Of a stretch of 64,000 nucleotides of DNA, positions 37,257 through 47,126 are shown piece after piece (within the stretch, counting starts at the first letter, position 1; each line of letters opens with the position of its first letter). The stretch is from the NCBI GenBank assembly GCA_001599355.1, contig BCGQ01000001.1, positions 1,429,135 through 1,493,134 of the forward strand, in the 5' to 3' direction. The notes below the pieces were generated by a model. It was not told where the DNA came from, ran no database searches, and saw nothing but the letters and a program-made list of their open reading frames with translations. The translations under genes were made by a program, and so were the position numbers. The DNA comes from Nakazawaea peltata (taxonomy: Eukaryota > Ascomycota > Pichiomycetes > Alaninales > Pachysolenaceae).

Positions 37257-38094
37257 ATGGTGAGTATGGTTTTGGAGCACGATGTCCTGGCGTTAATACT
37301 AACAACAATAGCCTCAAAACGAATATATTGAACAGCATATCAAACAACATGGTAGAAGATTAGATTATGAGGAGAAGAAGAGAAAGAAGGAAGCAAGAGA
37401 ACATCACAGAGTGGCTAAAGATGCTCAAACATTGAAGGGATGGAGAGGTAAACAGTTCGCTAAGAAGCGTTATGCTGAGAAGACCGAGTTGAAGAAGAAG
37501 ATCAGAGCACATGAAGAGAGTAAAGTTAATGGACCATCCAAGCCTGCTAATGATAACGAGGAGGCATTGCCAACATATCTTTTGGACAGACAAACAAATA
37601 ATCAAGCCAAAGCCATTTCTTCTTCGATTAAACAGAAGAGATTGGAGAAGCTGGATAAATTCAGTGTACCATTACCAAAGGTTAGAGGTATTAGTGAGGA
37701 AGAGATGTTCAAGGTGATCAAGACAGGTAGCAAGAAGAGTAAATCTTGGAAGAGAATGATTACAAAACATACATTTGTCGGTGAAGGATTCACTCGTAGA
37801 CCAGTTAAGATGGAGAGAATTATCAGACCATCTGCTTTAAGACAGAAGAAACTGAATGTGACACACCCAGAATTGAAGGTAACTGTTCTCTTACCAATCT
37901 TAGCTGTCAAGAAGAACCCACAAAGTTCCATGTACACTCAATTAGGTGTATTAACCAAGGGTACTATTATTGAAGTCAATGTCAGTGAGATGGGTTTGGT
38001 TACTGCTGGAGGTAAAGTTGTTTGGGGTAAATATGCCCAAATTACTAACGAACCAGATAGAGACGGATGTGTCAACGCTGTCTTGTTAGTTTAA
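37257..38094 (+). CDS. NSA2: Nsa2, 60S ribosome biogenesis factor (spliced, ATG-only first exon)
   Basis: Exon 1 is the ATG (37257-37259) and exon 2 is 37312-38094, giving 261 residues, identical in length to S. cerevisiae Nsa2. The spliced start [15 protein letters not shown] matches the family. The basic N-terminal helix region is followed by the eS8-like beta-barrel domain ([45 protein letters not shown]) and the invariant end [10 protein letters not shown]. Nsa2 acts on nuclear pre-60S particles and is needed for 27SB processing. Two CTG codons (37651-37653, 37852-37854) stand where S. cerevisiae Nsa2 has Ala. Orthology is certain. Confidence 0.98.
37260..37311 (+). other. NSA2 intron (52 nt)
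   Basis: Donor GTGAGT at 37260-37265, branch point TACTAAC at 37297-37303, acceptor AATAG ending at 37311, only eight bases after the branch point. It follows the initiator ATG directly, the same placement as in MPT5. Confidence 0.9.
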
Positions 38095-38592
38095 CGCATT
38101 TATTTCTCTGCATTTGTACGACCTTTTTTTATATTTATATACAATCTTTTAGTTCGATAATCTTGTAGAGAGTTACCTTAAAGAGTAGTGATCCCAACGG
38201 TGGTACCCCACGCCATGTCCCCACGCTTCCTCGATGATCTTCGCCCTGCGCAATTCTCCTCTTGCGGTTGCCCCACCCTATCTCGCTAGTCACTTATCCC
38301 ACTTTTTCTCTCCAACTCCGGGGTAATTCTCCAATTTTTTCATTTTATGTTTGTAACGGTTCAAGTTTGGGGAATTTGAATTGTAAACGTTAGATCGGAG
38401 TCTCGACTCATTCATTTAAGCATCATATCCAGCCCATTCCCACGAATTGGCCCCACCGACAAATCTGGATAAAATTGGACTACCCTTCCAAACCACATCA
38501 TATTAAGCGAGAGACCCCACGACAAATCAGGTAATCCGCTTTATGTCAATTACTAATTGAATCAACATATACACCATAGTAACCTCACAACG
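38095..38592. other. Intergenic NSA2 - C2H2 regulator
   Basis: 498 bases between genes in the same orientation. It includes a T/A-rich NSA2 3' end and the upstream region of the regulator. No ORF or RNA gene is recognised. Confidence 0.5.
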
Positions 38593-41475
38593 ATGACGAT
38601 GTTCAAATGTACAGAGCCTGGGTGTGATAAAGTATTCTCCCGAAGTGGCCATCTCACAAGGCACAGGCTCAATCATAACCCTGATGTGATCTACAAATGT
38701 CATTTTGAGAGTTGCGGGAAGACTTTCGTTAGAAATGATTTACTTAAGAGGCACTTGAAACGCCATGATTTGAGATCGGCCAAGATACGAAACAACAACT
38801 TCAAAGATTTAAGGAAATTGGGACCAGAAAGGATATCAAAGGACCTGGATTTCCAGAAACTTCTAGCCGAGAAAGACCCTGATGAGATCAAGATCGTACA
38901 ATTACAAGATAAAAGCAAAGATATTGTTCATGAGTTGATCCGGAAGCCGAAATCCGGAAGACGGGACAGTTTGAGAGATGTCAAGGGAGAAGTGGATTCT
39001 TCGTCGATTTCACCTGGATATCATCAGATAAGTGCTGTTTCTTCAGTGAGGACCGAGCTGCCACCACTTGGATCATATCCTTCTGCCGTCAAGACACCCA
39101 ACGGGGCTCATACCCCTCAATTACAAAGTATTCTGGCTAATCCTTCGAATAAACTTCTCGATTGGATCTTCAATACTGAAACAAGTGTCGAGCCAAGCTC
39201 CAACCAACAATCGTTCCCCATAGAACAGCCTTCTCAAACACAGAATTTAGATCAACTTCTGCTATCTCAAGGACAATCTGCTGTTGTTCCTCGGAATTCT
39301 ACCCTGGTTGCCGGTGCCACATCAACACCTGCTCCTCCTCATCAAGAGTTGGACAGCTTGTTCTTCAATAATATGAACAACTTCAATATCGAGTCGTTAT
39401 TCCTCTCGGATGACGATGTCAACAGTCGCGGCAACAGCCAATACCAAGTGTCTCCAAATTCTTTGTTATTGAATATGTTCAACGACCCCACCTTGTTCCC
39501 CAATAACGGAACTTTCCTGCAGTATAAAAGTAAGTTGATTAAGATCGATGAGTTCATCTACACGGACATGATCAAGTTGATTCCTCAATTATCAAGGAAC
39601 CCAGACTTCACTATCTCGAATATCGAGGATCTTTTGGAGTCATATTGGAGGTTCTTCCATCCTTCATTACCTTTCTTACACAAGCCATCTTTCAGCACTG
39701 TGGAGGCACCAATTCTACTTTTATTGTCGATGATAATGATCGGAAGTCGTTACGTCGAGTGTCAATACTACAATGTAAAGAGAGGTAAGATGGAGACCAA
39801 GCTGGGCAAGTTTAAGAATGCTGCGAAATTGGGGATCCTGATCGCAGAGCCATTAAGATGGTTGATCTTCTCGTCTCGCGAATTTGCTCCTCCTTCTAAG
39901 ATCTGGGTCTTCCAAAGTTTGATCATGTTGGAATTCTTCGAGAAATCATGCTCCTCAAGAGTATTACATGAACGTAGTCACTTACATCATGGAACTATCA
40001 TTCAGTTGTTAAGAAGATCTCCCTCTTTGGGAGGTAACCCGATCAAGTTGGATAATAAGAACACTTCCGAGTTGACAAACCATGATATTTGGAAGAGATG
40101 GGTCAATATAGAATCGATGAAGAGAATCACCTTCCTGGTATTCTATCTCGATGTCATTGATGCTATCAGGTACGGACATCAAGTGATGGTATTTGCTCAT
40201 CAGATCCAATTGCCTATGCCATGCGATGATGAGTTATGGGAGAACATGAAAGTTAACAATGATGAGAATGGAACTGTAGTACCGAAGCAACCGTTGTTCT
40301 TGGATTCCTTGAAAGCCATGCTAAATGGGGGGTCTGTTGATACTACCAACTTTGGGAAGGAGATCTTATTGGCTGGTATCTTATCGGTGATGTTCCAACT
40401 GCAACAGAGAGAGTTACAGATCTCGTATGGTTTGGAACAACAAGTGCAACAACCCAACAGGAATTGGAGGGAACTGATCTCCTTACTGTTGTCGATCTGG
40501 GAGAATGATATTGTAGGTAGTTGTAGTAATACTTTGATTCTGGTGCCGACTCATCAAGCCAGTATGGGGGAGATTGCAAAGTCCCCTGCTAATACTTACG
40601 ACCATTCTCAACAACAGCAACCTCCATCTCAACATACACCTAACTCAACTCTGTCGATTTACAGTACGGATGAATTTGAAGAGACAGGGGCAATGATTCC
40701 TCTGTTCAATACGGCCGATACTACTTGCAAACACACTTCGTATCACATACTGCATTTGTATATGAGAATACCTCACTATGACTTTATCGTGATGGCAGGA
40801 GCTCCTTATTGGATGAACGTGAGACCTAGTAATAACGATAGGGCAGCAATAAGGGTGAGAATGGAGCATTTCTTTAAGACTAGAGATGCCCGTATTGCTT
40901 TGATCCACTGTTATTTGCTTGCTTGGGAGACATTCTTGGCTCCTCAAGATGACCCAGAGAACCCCGATAGAGCCAATCTGTATCTGGCAGCAAGTGATGT
41001 GTTCAATAGATCTACCATGATAGGTATGGCTTTAGTATATTTGTGGGACTACAATTATATCACTGAGGGTATAGAAAACACAGCATTGAAGGCTGACCCG
41101 AGCAAGAAACTCGATGAGATCAGAGAACAAGAGAATGGGTATGATTATTTGAGACGTATCAGACGCGAATTGTGTAATCTTTGTGATGGACAGTTTGTTC
41201 AAATTCATCGTTATTGTCGTCAATCGGGTCAGGAGAACCTTCGTATCTTGTTACGTTACGCTGATAACATTGACAAGGTCAGAAACAAACATCTCATGGT
41301 TGGTTTGCTCAAGATGGTGCTGGATATTTTCCGACTGAGCGAAAATGAACTTACCAGGGAACATGGAAGATTATTAAGTAATTGTGCGAAGAGAAGTTGT
41401 GGATCACTGCAAGAGATCTGTGAGGACATGTATCATGTCCCACGTAAGGAGAACACTGGTGAGGGGGGTAATTAA
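38593..41475 (+). CDS. C2H2 zinc-finger transcription factor with fungal-specific middle domain
   Basis: 960 residues from the ATG at 38593 (a second in-frame ATG lies two codons later; the frame reaches back to a TTG at 38557). Two C-x4-C-x12-H-x3-H fingers lie at the very N-terminus: CTEPGCDKVFSRSGHLTRH and CHFESCGKTFVRNDLLKRH. A basic segment and a long Ser/Gln/Asn-rich linker follow. The second half is the fungal-specific transcription factor domain (LLESYWRFFHPSLPFLHKPS at about 355-374, then DIWKRWVNIESMKRITFLVF). This architecture is shared by S. cerevisiae Sdd4, Rsf2 and Tda9 and S. pombe Klf1. SDD4 is a neighbour of AGC1 there, and AGC1 lies two genes away here, a weak hint. The target genes are unknown. 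Confidence 0.85.
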   Translation: MTMFKCTEPGCDKVFSRSGHLTRHRLNHNPDVIYKCHFESCGKTFVRNDLLKRHLKRHDLRSAKIRNNNFKDLRKLGPERISKDLDFQKLLAEKDPDEIKIVQLQDKSKDIVHELIRKPKSGRRDSLRDVKGEVDSSSISPGYHQISAVSSVRTELPPLGSYPSAVKTPNGAHTPQLQSILANPSNKLLDWIFNTETSVEPSSNQQSFPIEQPSQTQNLDQLLLSQGQSAVVPRNSTLVAGATSTPAPPHQELDSLFFNNMNNFNIESLFLSDDDVNSRGNSQYQVSPNSLLLNMFNDPTLFPNNGTFLQYKSKLIKIDEFIYTDMIKLIPQLSRNPDFTISNIEDLLESYWRFFHPSLPFLHKPSFSTVEAPILLLLSMIMIGSRYVECQYYNVKRGKMETKLGKFKNAAKLGILIAEPLRWLIFSSREFAPPSKIWVFQSLIMLEFFEKSCSSRVLHERSHLHHGTIIQLLRRSPSLGGNPIKLDNKNTSELTNHDIWKRWVNIESMKRITFLVFYLDVIDAIRYGHQVMVFAHQIQLPMPCDDELWENMKVNNDENGTVVPKQPLFLDSLKAMLNGGSVDTTNFGKEILLAGILSVMFQLQQRELQISYGLEQQVQQPNRNWRELISLLLSIWENDIVGSCSNTLILVPTHQASMGEIAKSPANTYDHSQQQQPPSQHTPNSTLSIYSTDEFEETGAMIPLFNTADTTCKHTSYHILHLYMRIPHYDFIVMAGAPYWMNVRPSNNDRAAIRVRMEHFFKTRDARIALIHCYLLAWETFLAPQDDPENPDRANLYLAASDVFNRSTMIGMALVYLWDYNYITEGIENTALKADPSKKLDEIREQENGYDYLRRIRRELCNLCDGQFVQIHRYCRQSGQENLRILLRYADNIDKVRNKHLMVGLLKMVLDIFRLSENELTREHGRLLSNCAKRSCGSLQEICEDMYHVPRKENTGEGGN

Positions 41476-41785
41476 AATGTATAATATTATAGTGTATATG
41501 AATTGAGATTATGTATTAGAATAAATAGTGTTAAAATTTGTTTTTTTAAATGTTTCGTTGTCCTTCTGGGTCCTGCTTGGTCCTTCGCCCCATCTCTGTT
41601 TTTACCCCTTTTACCCCTCTGCCCCCTTTTATAGTTTTTTCTAATTGAACTTGCCCCTTCACAAAATTTCTGCCCTTTCCCCATCGCGCCCCCATCGCGC
41701 CCAAGACCGCGATTTTTTTCGCGACTGAAAACAAACAAAAAACCCCCAATTTTTGATAACATCTCATTAATATAGAGACCTCGAT
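41476..41785. promoter_or_regulatory. SAE2 upstream region with an SBF-type (SCB) motif
   Basis: 310 bases. 41560-41710 is C/T-rich with many TACCCC and TGCCC units. TTTCGCG at 41717-41723 is CGCGAAA on the other strand, the SCB consensus, 63 bases before the SAE2 ATG. G1/S control would suit a resection gene, but the motif is short. Confidence 0.4.
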
Positions 41786-43191
41786 ATGACAGCGGCGGTT
41801 TATCTGTCATTGGACCGTATACGGCCGATTCTTGAATCGTTTGAGTACCAGATATCGCAAAAATTTGAACAAAGTAGGTAGTTTTGAACTCTGGGTTCTT
41901 GTTTACAATTACTAACTCTGATCGACCAGAAATATCCCAGTTGGAAAATGAAAATACCAGGCTAAGGGAAGATAATGTCGAGCTTACAAGGCTTAATGAA
42001 GAATACTTGGCAACAATTGATCGAATGAGTCGAAACAGAGGTGATCAATCCAACAATGAACCAAAAATAGACGGCCCTGAAGTTTCTGATCAGATCTCTC
42101 AGCTGCCACCATCTCCAGCACAAAATTTGCATCGTCCAGTCACGGTGAAGAAAGAACCCACTGATGAGGTAATCACCTCTGACAATTCAGGTCCATCTTC
42201 TCCAGTACAAGAAAGAGAAGATCACTTCCTTCCTTTCCTTTCCCCTACTCAATACTCCTCGTCCCCTAATGCAATTTCACAAAATGAACCAACTGGAAAT
42301 GATATCTCAAAGAAGACCACTGAATCTCAGTCACGCAAGGAATCTTATTCAATTTTCCATGAAGGTTTAGATATATATTTGAATCATTCGGGTGAAGAAG
42401 AGGAAGAATCCTTCTTCGACAATTTGCACGACTCACCTTTAAGTCAACGTAAACGCAAGTTCGAAATTGAAGACTCTCAAAAAGATTATGAGATCTTGAA
42501 GGTGAACAAAACTCCAAATGGTGTGCCCAACGTGGTGAAAAAAGAATCTACAACAAACACAAGAGTGCCTTTACTGGATATAACACATAATAAGAGAAAC
42601 AAATCTCGAAATGTATTGGATATACAGAGTTCTGTTAAAATTGTCGATCTAAGTCAAAACTTTGTGGAAGGTCGTGATTGGAATTATCTGGATTTCCAAC
42701 CCAATCCCCTGGTTTGTGATCCAGAATCCGGTCTTTTTTCTAAAGACCTTAATGCCCGTAGTCTTGGAGAAACCAAAAAGCAATGTCAATGTCTTAACTG
42801 TATTCGTTTTTATGAGCTTTCTGGAATGCCAATCAACTTGTCACGAGAAGACAAACTTAAATTGTATCTCAACAAAATTAATCATGGACAACAACACCAT
42901 CTCTTCAATTTCAGTGCAGATGCTCCAGGAATCGGCAGGTCCGAGTTCCCAACTTCACAAGAACTGAGGCAAGATAAACTGAATCTGCTGAAAATTAATA
43001 AAGCCAAACTGCTCATGAGACTCCTCCAATCTTTACAAAGAGACCCCAAGAGCAACAAGCAAACGGGTCTTTTCATATTCAGAAACCAAGATTGTAACAA
43101 TATCGTTAAATCTGGCAAATTTAAGATCGGAGATTGGGTTTACAACGAGTTGGAGAATTTCATCAGAGATAAAGAGCTGGGACTACTTTGA
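41786..43191 (+). CDS. SAE2: Sae2/CtIP family DNA end-resection factor (spliced)
   Basis: Exon 1 is 41786-41873 and exon 2 is 41930-43191, giving 449 residues. The N-terminus is a coiled coil continued across the junction (ISQLENENTRLREDNVELTR), as in the Sae2/Ctp1/CtIP tetramerisation region. A disordered Ser/Pro/Glu-rich middle part with several potential CDK sites follows. Near the C-terminus is the family block APGIGRSEFPTSQE (about 363-376) and FIFRNQDCNNIVKSG. Sae2 activates the Mre11 nuclease to open hairpin or protein-blocked DNA ends. A CxC/CxxC cluster (CQCLNCIRF, about 312) may bind zinc. S. cerevisiae SAE2 is YGL175C, next to BUD13. The protein is longer than Sae2 (345) and closer to CtIP-like length. 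Confidence 0.88.
41874..41929 (+). other. SAE2 intron (56 nt)
   Basis: Donor GTAGGT at 41874-41879 (slightly unusual), branch point TACTAAC at 41910-41916, acceptor CCAG ending at 41929. It joins exon 1 (29 codons plus one base) to the coiled-coil frame without a stop. Confidence 0.82.
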
Positions 43192-43288
43192 AATGATGTG
43201 TAACATAAATAAATCGTAAGTCATTATATTAAATATAGACGTTGCGTAAAACTCTCTTTTTGATAAATAGTATAAATAAACGACGTCA

Positions 43289-45730
43289 TCATCTCTTCTT
43301 GCTGAGATAGTCGATGTAGTCGATTTTGTCGAAGCTGATCTTGAAATCATTACAGATGTTGTTGATTTTGTCGAAACTTTTGATGATACGGAACTGTAAC
43401 AAACTTTCTAACCCATAAGAATAGTCCTTGATATCTTTATTGATCATCACTCCCTCGCTAGTGCCTTCGAGAGGTGAGTCGTTGTTACCAATTCCGTAAT
43501 AGTTAAACTTGGTCAACTTGGTGTAGGCAGTGTTACCGGTCATGTTACTAATCTTGGCTGGGTTAATAACAGATAAGGCAGCAACATCATCGTCGTCTGC
43601 ATCTCCATCCCGGCGATTATAACCATGAGTCTTCTTGGTGAACATCTTGTCAAAGGAGAAACTCTTTTGTAATAATTCATAACTCAGCAAAGTGAAACCA
43701 AATTGAGGGGATGATCTCATAACTCTGGCCATGCCTCCTTTGAAGAACAGTTTGAATCCTTCTTCTTTCAAGATGGTCGATGCACAGTGTCTAATTCCGA
43801 GGTATTTGGTTTCGTGTTGCTTTGTTTCCACTTGCAATCTTGTCTTCAAGACGTCAAATGGAGTGGTGAAATACAGCAGAGGAACACCTGCAAGGGCACC
43901 AGAGACAAGTAATTGTAAAGAGGACAAATGTTGGGTCTTTGAAGGGTCGGTGGGGTCGAAATTGAATAAGTATTTCTTCAAATTGGCATAAGTTGGGAAA
44001 TAAATAGCACTGAATGGAACATCTCTCATCAAACACAGAGATGCACCTTTATACAAACCTGTAATACCCAACTTTTTAATGATGTCAATCAGAGAAATAC
44101 GTACTTGGCTCTCACCCAGAACTTGTAATCTAATTTTTACAATTTCCAATGGGTTTGTGAAGACCACTTGAGCGGCACCAGCAGAACAACCTGCCAGTAA
44201 CTCCCATTGAATAGGAACATGGCCATTCTGGTCGGAACCCAATTTACGAACTAAATCATTTACGGTTAACTTAATCAGCTTCTCTGGGGCAACACCAATC
44301 CACTGAGGGATAATTCCACGGTAAAATCCACGTAAACCTTCCATTTGGAACACTTTTACAAAACAGTCCAAATATCCACTATACAATTTGACATTTCTCT
44401 GCAGTTGCATTCTAGTCTTGACCAAATCAATGGGGTACACCATAGTAGCACCGAAGGCACCAGCAATGGAACCCAATAAGAATGAGTGGACAGATTCGAA
44501 GAATTGTCCTCCTGACAGAACATCAGGCAAATAAGATTTTACAATATACATTAAACCGGATTCTCTCTCGGTTTTCTTATTATGACTCAAAATCTTCTTA
44601 GTGGAGTTCAAATCAAAGTCACTTAACAAAGTCAAAACTTCCAACTTGTTGATATAATCCTTGGAAGTATTTGGGTTAGCCAAATGCTCATGGAGAATAA
44701 CCCAATTCCAATAGAAATACATATCAATTTCCTCCATGTCAGTCAAAGACTGCAAATGAGGGATCAAATTATTATAGTCGTTGACATATCTATAAAACTG
44801 ATCGGCACTGATCAAATTATTGGAACTTGTCCCCGTCTGATAGATATTGTTAAGCAATAAATAGTTGAATTTAGGCAAATTTTGCAAAAAGCTGATGATC
44901 AGCAAACATTGCTTATAATTCAAATCGGCTCCAGTTTTGGAGAAAAAGGGAATCAAATCATCGATCTTGTCTACAACTTGAGTCGGAATATGACTGCCTA
45001 CGAAGATCTTCTCCTTCAACAAAGACTTAAAATCATTGAGGGAAATGGTGTCGGAGTTGAACTGGTTGAAATCGTAGGTGAAATTGATCACAGATAAACT
45101 TTGAACCATCTGAATGAAGGTGTCATAATCGATTTCGGAACCCGGCTTCAAAGTGAAAGTCTTCTTGTTCTTTGGACTCTGCATATAAAATTGAATACGG
45201 TCATGTAACTCTGGGTTGAACTTCTTAACAATCTGGAAGAAGTGGTCACATTGGATAGAATTCTCCAAAGGATTAGAACCAGAATCGACAAGTTCCTTTT
45301 CCAAGATCTTGAATAACTTGAAGACAAACTTATACTCATCATCAGTCTCTAACTCTATATTATCAATGGAGGCGATCTTCAAGTGCTTATAATTCAAGTC
45401 ATAGTTGTTATGTAAGAACAATAAGCCTCTACTGAATTTCAACCAGTCATAGAGGTTCAATTCACCTTGCTTGTTGGCATCGGCAATCAAAAAGAGCAAC
45501 TCGCTATTTGGCTTATCGTTGAATATCAGCCTGAAACCATCCAAATTGATCAGTTTGTGCAGATTATTCGAGTACTCGATGAAAAGTTTAGTCAAGTTGG
45601 AGTTGATATCCTTAGGCGACAACTTCAGGATCTCATCTTCCTCAAAAGTAGTGAACTTCAACAACTTAGGCAACGATCTCTTGCTGATCGGCTTCGGTGT
45701 AAGTAAATCTAACAGCTTGGCGTCTGACAT
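43289..45730 (-). CDS. AGC1: Mitochondrial aspartate-glutamate carrier with N-terminal EF-hand-like domain
   Basis: 813 residues. The N-terminal 390 residues are an EF-hand-like regulatory domain of the aralar/citrin type. The C-terminal half has three mitochondrial-carrier repeats with signatures YPIDLVKTRMQ, NPLEIVKIRLQ and TPFDVLKTRLQ. The block APEKLIKLTVND carries a CTG codon (44276-44278, minus strand) at the L, where aralar proteins have Ala. The carrier exchanges matrix aspartate for cytosolic glutamate at the inner membrane. About 110 poorly conserved residues follow the last repeat. It is convergent with SAE2 (97 bases between stops). It corresponds to S. cerevisiae YPR021C. Confidence 0.94.
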   Translation of the reverse strand: MSDAKLLDLLTPKPISKRSLPKLLKFTTFEEDEILKLSPKDINSNLTKLFIEYSNNLHKLINLDGFRLIFNDKPNSELLFLIADANKQGELNLYDWLKFSRGLLFLHNNYDLNYKHLKIASIDNIELETDDEYKFVFKLFKILEKELVDSGSNPLENSIQCDHFFQIVKKFNPELHDRIQFYMQSPKNKKTFTLKPGSEIDYDTFIQMVQSLSVINFTYDFNQFNSDTISLNDFKSLLKEKIFVGSHIPTQVVDKIDDLIPFFSKTGADLNYKQCLLIISFLQNLPKFNYLLLNNIYQTGTSSNNLISADQFYRYVNDYNNLIPHLQSLTDMEEIDMYFYWNWVILHEHLANPNTSKDYINKLEVLTLLSDFDLNSTKKILSHNKKTERESGLMYIVKSYLPDVLSGGQFFESVHSFLLGSIAGAFGATMVYPIDLVKTRMQLQRNVKLYSGYLDCFVKVFQMEGLRGFYRGIIPQWIGVAPEKLIKLTVNDLVRKLGSDQNGHVPIQWELLAGCSAGAAQVVFTNPLEIVKIRLQVLGESQVRISLIDIIKKLGITGLYKGASLCLMRDVPFSAIYFPTYANLKKYLFNFDPTDPSKTQHLSSLQLLVSGALAGVPLLYFTTPFDVLKTRLQVETKQHETKYLGIRHCASTILKEEGFKLFFKGGMARVMRSSPQFGFTLLSYELLQKSFSFDKMFTKKTHGYNRRDGDADDDDVAALSVINPAKISNMTGNTAYTKLTKFNYYGIGNNDSPLEGTSEGVMINKDIKDYSYGLESLLQFRIIKSFDKINNICNDFKISFDKIDYIDYLSKKR

Positions 45731-46411
45731 TTTGATTTCATCTGATTGGCTTGAGTGTCGGGTGGGAAAAAATTTGTGCTTTATATGAAACTCTTGTTAG
45801 AAGAGCAGAAAAGGAGTCCGAAATTGAGAATTGTGAGCGGTGGGCTTGACTAATAGTAGGGGGGGTGGGGTCGTTAGGTGAGTGAAAATTTTTGTTCAAA
45901 ATATGATAAAATGATGACTCGATAAATAAAATCGATCGATCAATAAATGAATAAATAAATCTATTAACGTGATGTGGATTACCAGTGAGTGGGATGACCA
46001 ATAAGTGGGTGACAAACGGTTGTGATGGTGCTTATTAGTGCTTGATGCTCTGTGCTTGATGCTCTGTGCTCAGGCTACTCCCTCAATCCTAATCAATTAA
46101 ATTAATCTATATACTTTCTATACTTTCCAAGATATCTATGCTTATATACTTTGGATCTACTTAAATATTCCGACACTTCCCAAGTGGAGAAGACTTCGGC
46201 TCTTGGCCGTTCTTACCCCAATCATTGTTTTGCTTTCATATGCTAAAGGAACGCCGCTTAACCCTCGTCAGACTGCCCAATTCGGCAAAATCCCGGGGAG
46301 GTTGTCATTCCCCGCATTTGGGCTCGGATCAAAGCAGGGCAGGAGGCTATTTTTAGTGTTCCCAATTCGGTACCTTCCATATTGGGTAATCAATCACGTA
46401 ATCCCCAGCCT
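45731..46411. other. Intergenic AGC1-BUD13
   Basis: 681 bases: the AGC1 promoter side and the BUD13 3' side. At 46032-46072 a GTGCTTGATGCTCT unit is repeated. A 70-codon + frame at 46203-46415 lacks family features. No RNA gene is recognised. Confidence 0.5.
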
Positions 46412-46888
46412 CTAGTCACTGTAATGGTCAAGCACATCGTCATCGTAGTAGTCTCTGTTATTGCGGAGATGTTCTTGTTCGCGTTTTTTGTTCATGAATT
46501 TGAGTTCAAATCCGTTTGATCTGTTAACACCGTCCCAAAGTGGGCCCAGCTTAATTTTGTATCTATTTTCACTGTATAATCTTGGAGTGGATTCGTTGGG
46601 CACTACTGAGCTGGAAATTATCGAGTTTGGTTTCATGATGGCGAGCGGATCTTCATATTCTTCCCGTGATTGAGTGAATTTTTTGTCATTCTCGATCGGT
46701 GGGTTCAGTTGGTCATCTTCATTCACAATTGTAGCTCCTTCTAAGAGGTCAGTCTCGGCCAGCTTCACCTTGACCAGCTCAACTTCTGTCTTCTCAGACT
46801 TCGATTTGGACTCCTTCTGTTTCTTCTTCAACTTCTTTTGTTCTTTCTTTGACAAATAATTCTTCGCTAGGTAATCTTGTAATCCCAT
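46412..46888 (-). CDS. BUD13: Bud13, RES complex splicing factor (short form)
   Basis: 158 residues. The N-terminus MGLQDYLAKNY and a Lys-rich stretch match the yeast Bud13 start. The C-terminal signature SENRYKIKLGPLWDGVNRS (about 106-124) followed by NGFE is diagnostic of the family. With Snu17 and Pml1 it forms the RES complex, which helps splicing and nuclear retention of pre-mRNA. It is much shorter than S. cerevisiae Bud13 (266), the lost part being the variable linker. The order SAE2, BUD13, XRN1, NUP49 is that of S. cerevisiae, although SAE2 and BUD13 are each flipped. It is followed on the same strand by XRN1 upstream at 51338. Confidence 0.88.
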   Translation of the reverse strand: MGLQDYLAKNYLSKKEQKKLKKKQKESKSKSEKTEVELVKVKLAETDLLEGATIVNEDDQLNPPIENDKKFTQSREEYEDPLAIMKPNSIISSSVVPNESTPRLYSENRYKIKLGPLWDGVNRSNGFELKFMNKKREQEHLRNNRDYYDDDVLDHYSD

Positions 46889-47126
46889 TTTCCATTATCC
46901 CATACCAATTGACGTCCACTGGATTGAGTCTCTGCTCTCATCGAAACATCACTTTTCATACTTAAAATTGATATTATGCTAAGCTCATCTACAATACTAC
47001 TTCGTCATTATTGATATTTTGCTCAAGTAATCATTATGATTTTCTTACAATATTAATATTTTGATACGTTTTGATATTTTACTCACTACCATTTATTCAA
47101 TTCATCGTTCAATGAATAAGTTCTAA
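46889..47126. other. Intergenic BUD13-XRN1
   Basis: 238 bases of A/T-rich DNA between the XRN1 stop and the BUD13 start, both on the minus strand. Repeated GATATTTTG/TTGATATTTT units occur at 47008-47082. Nothing else is seen. Confidence 0.5.

Noticed and set aside
38127-38137. Match to the S. cerevisiae ARS consensus (TTTTATATTTA)
   Set aside because: The 11-base consensus is common in A/T-rich DNA, and origin motifs differ outside Saccharomycetaceae, so an origin cannot be called.
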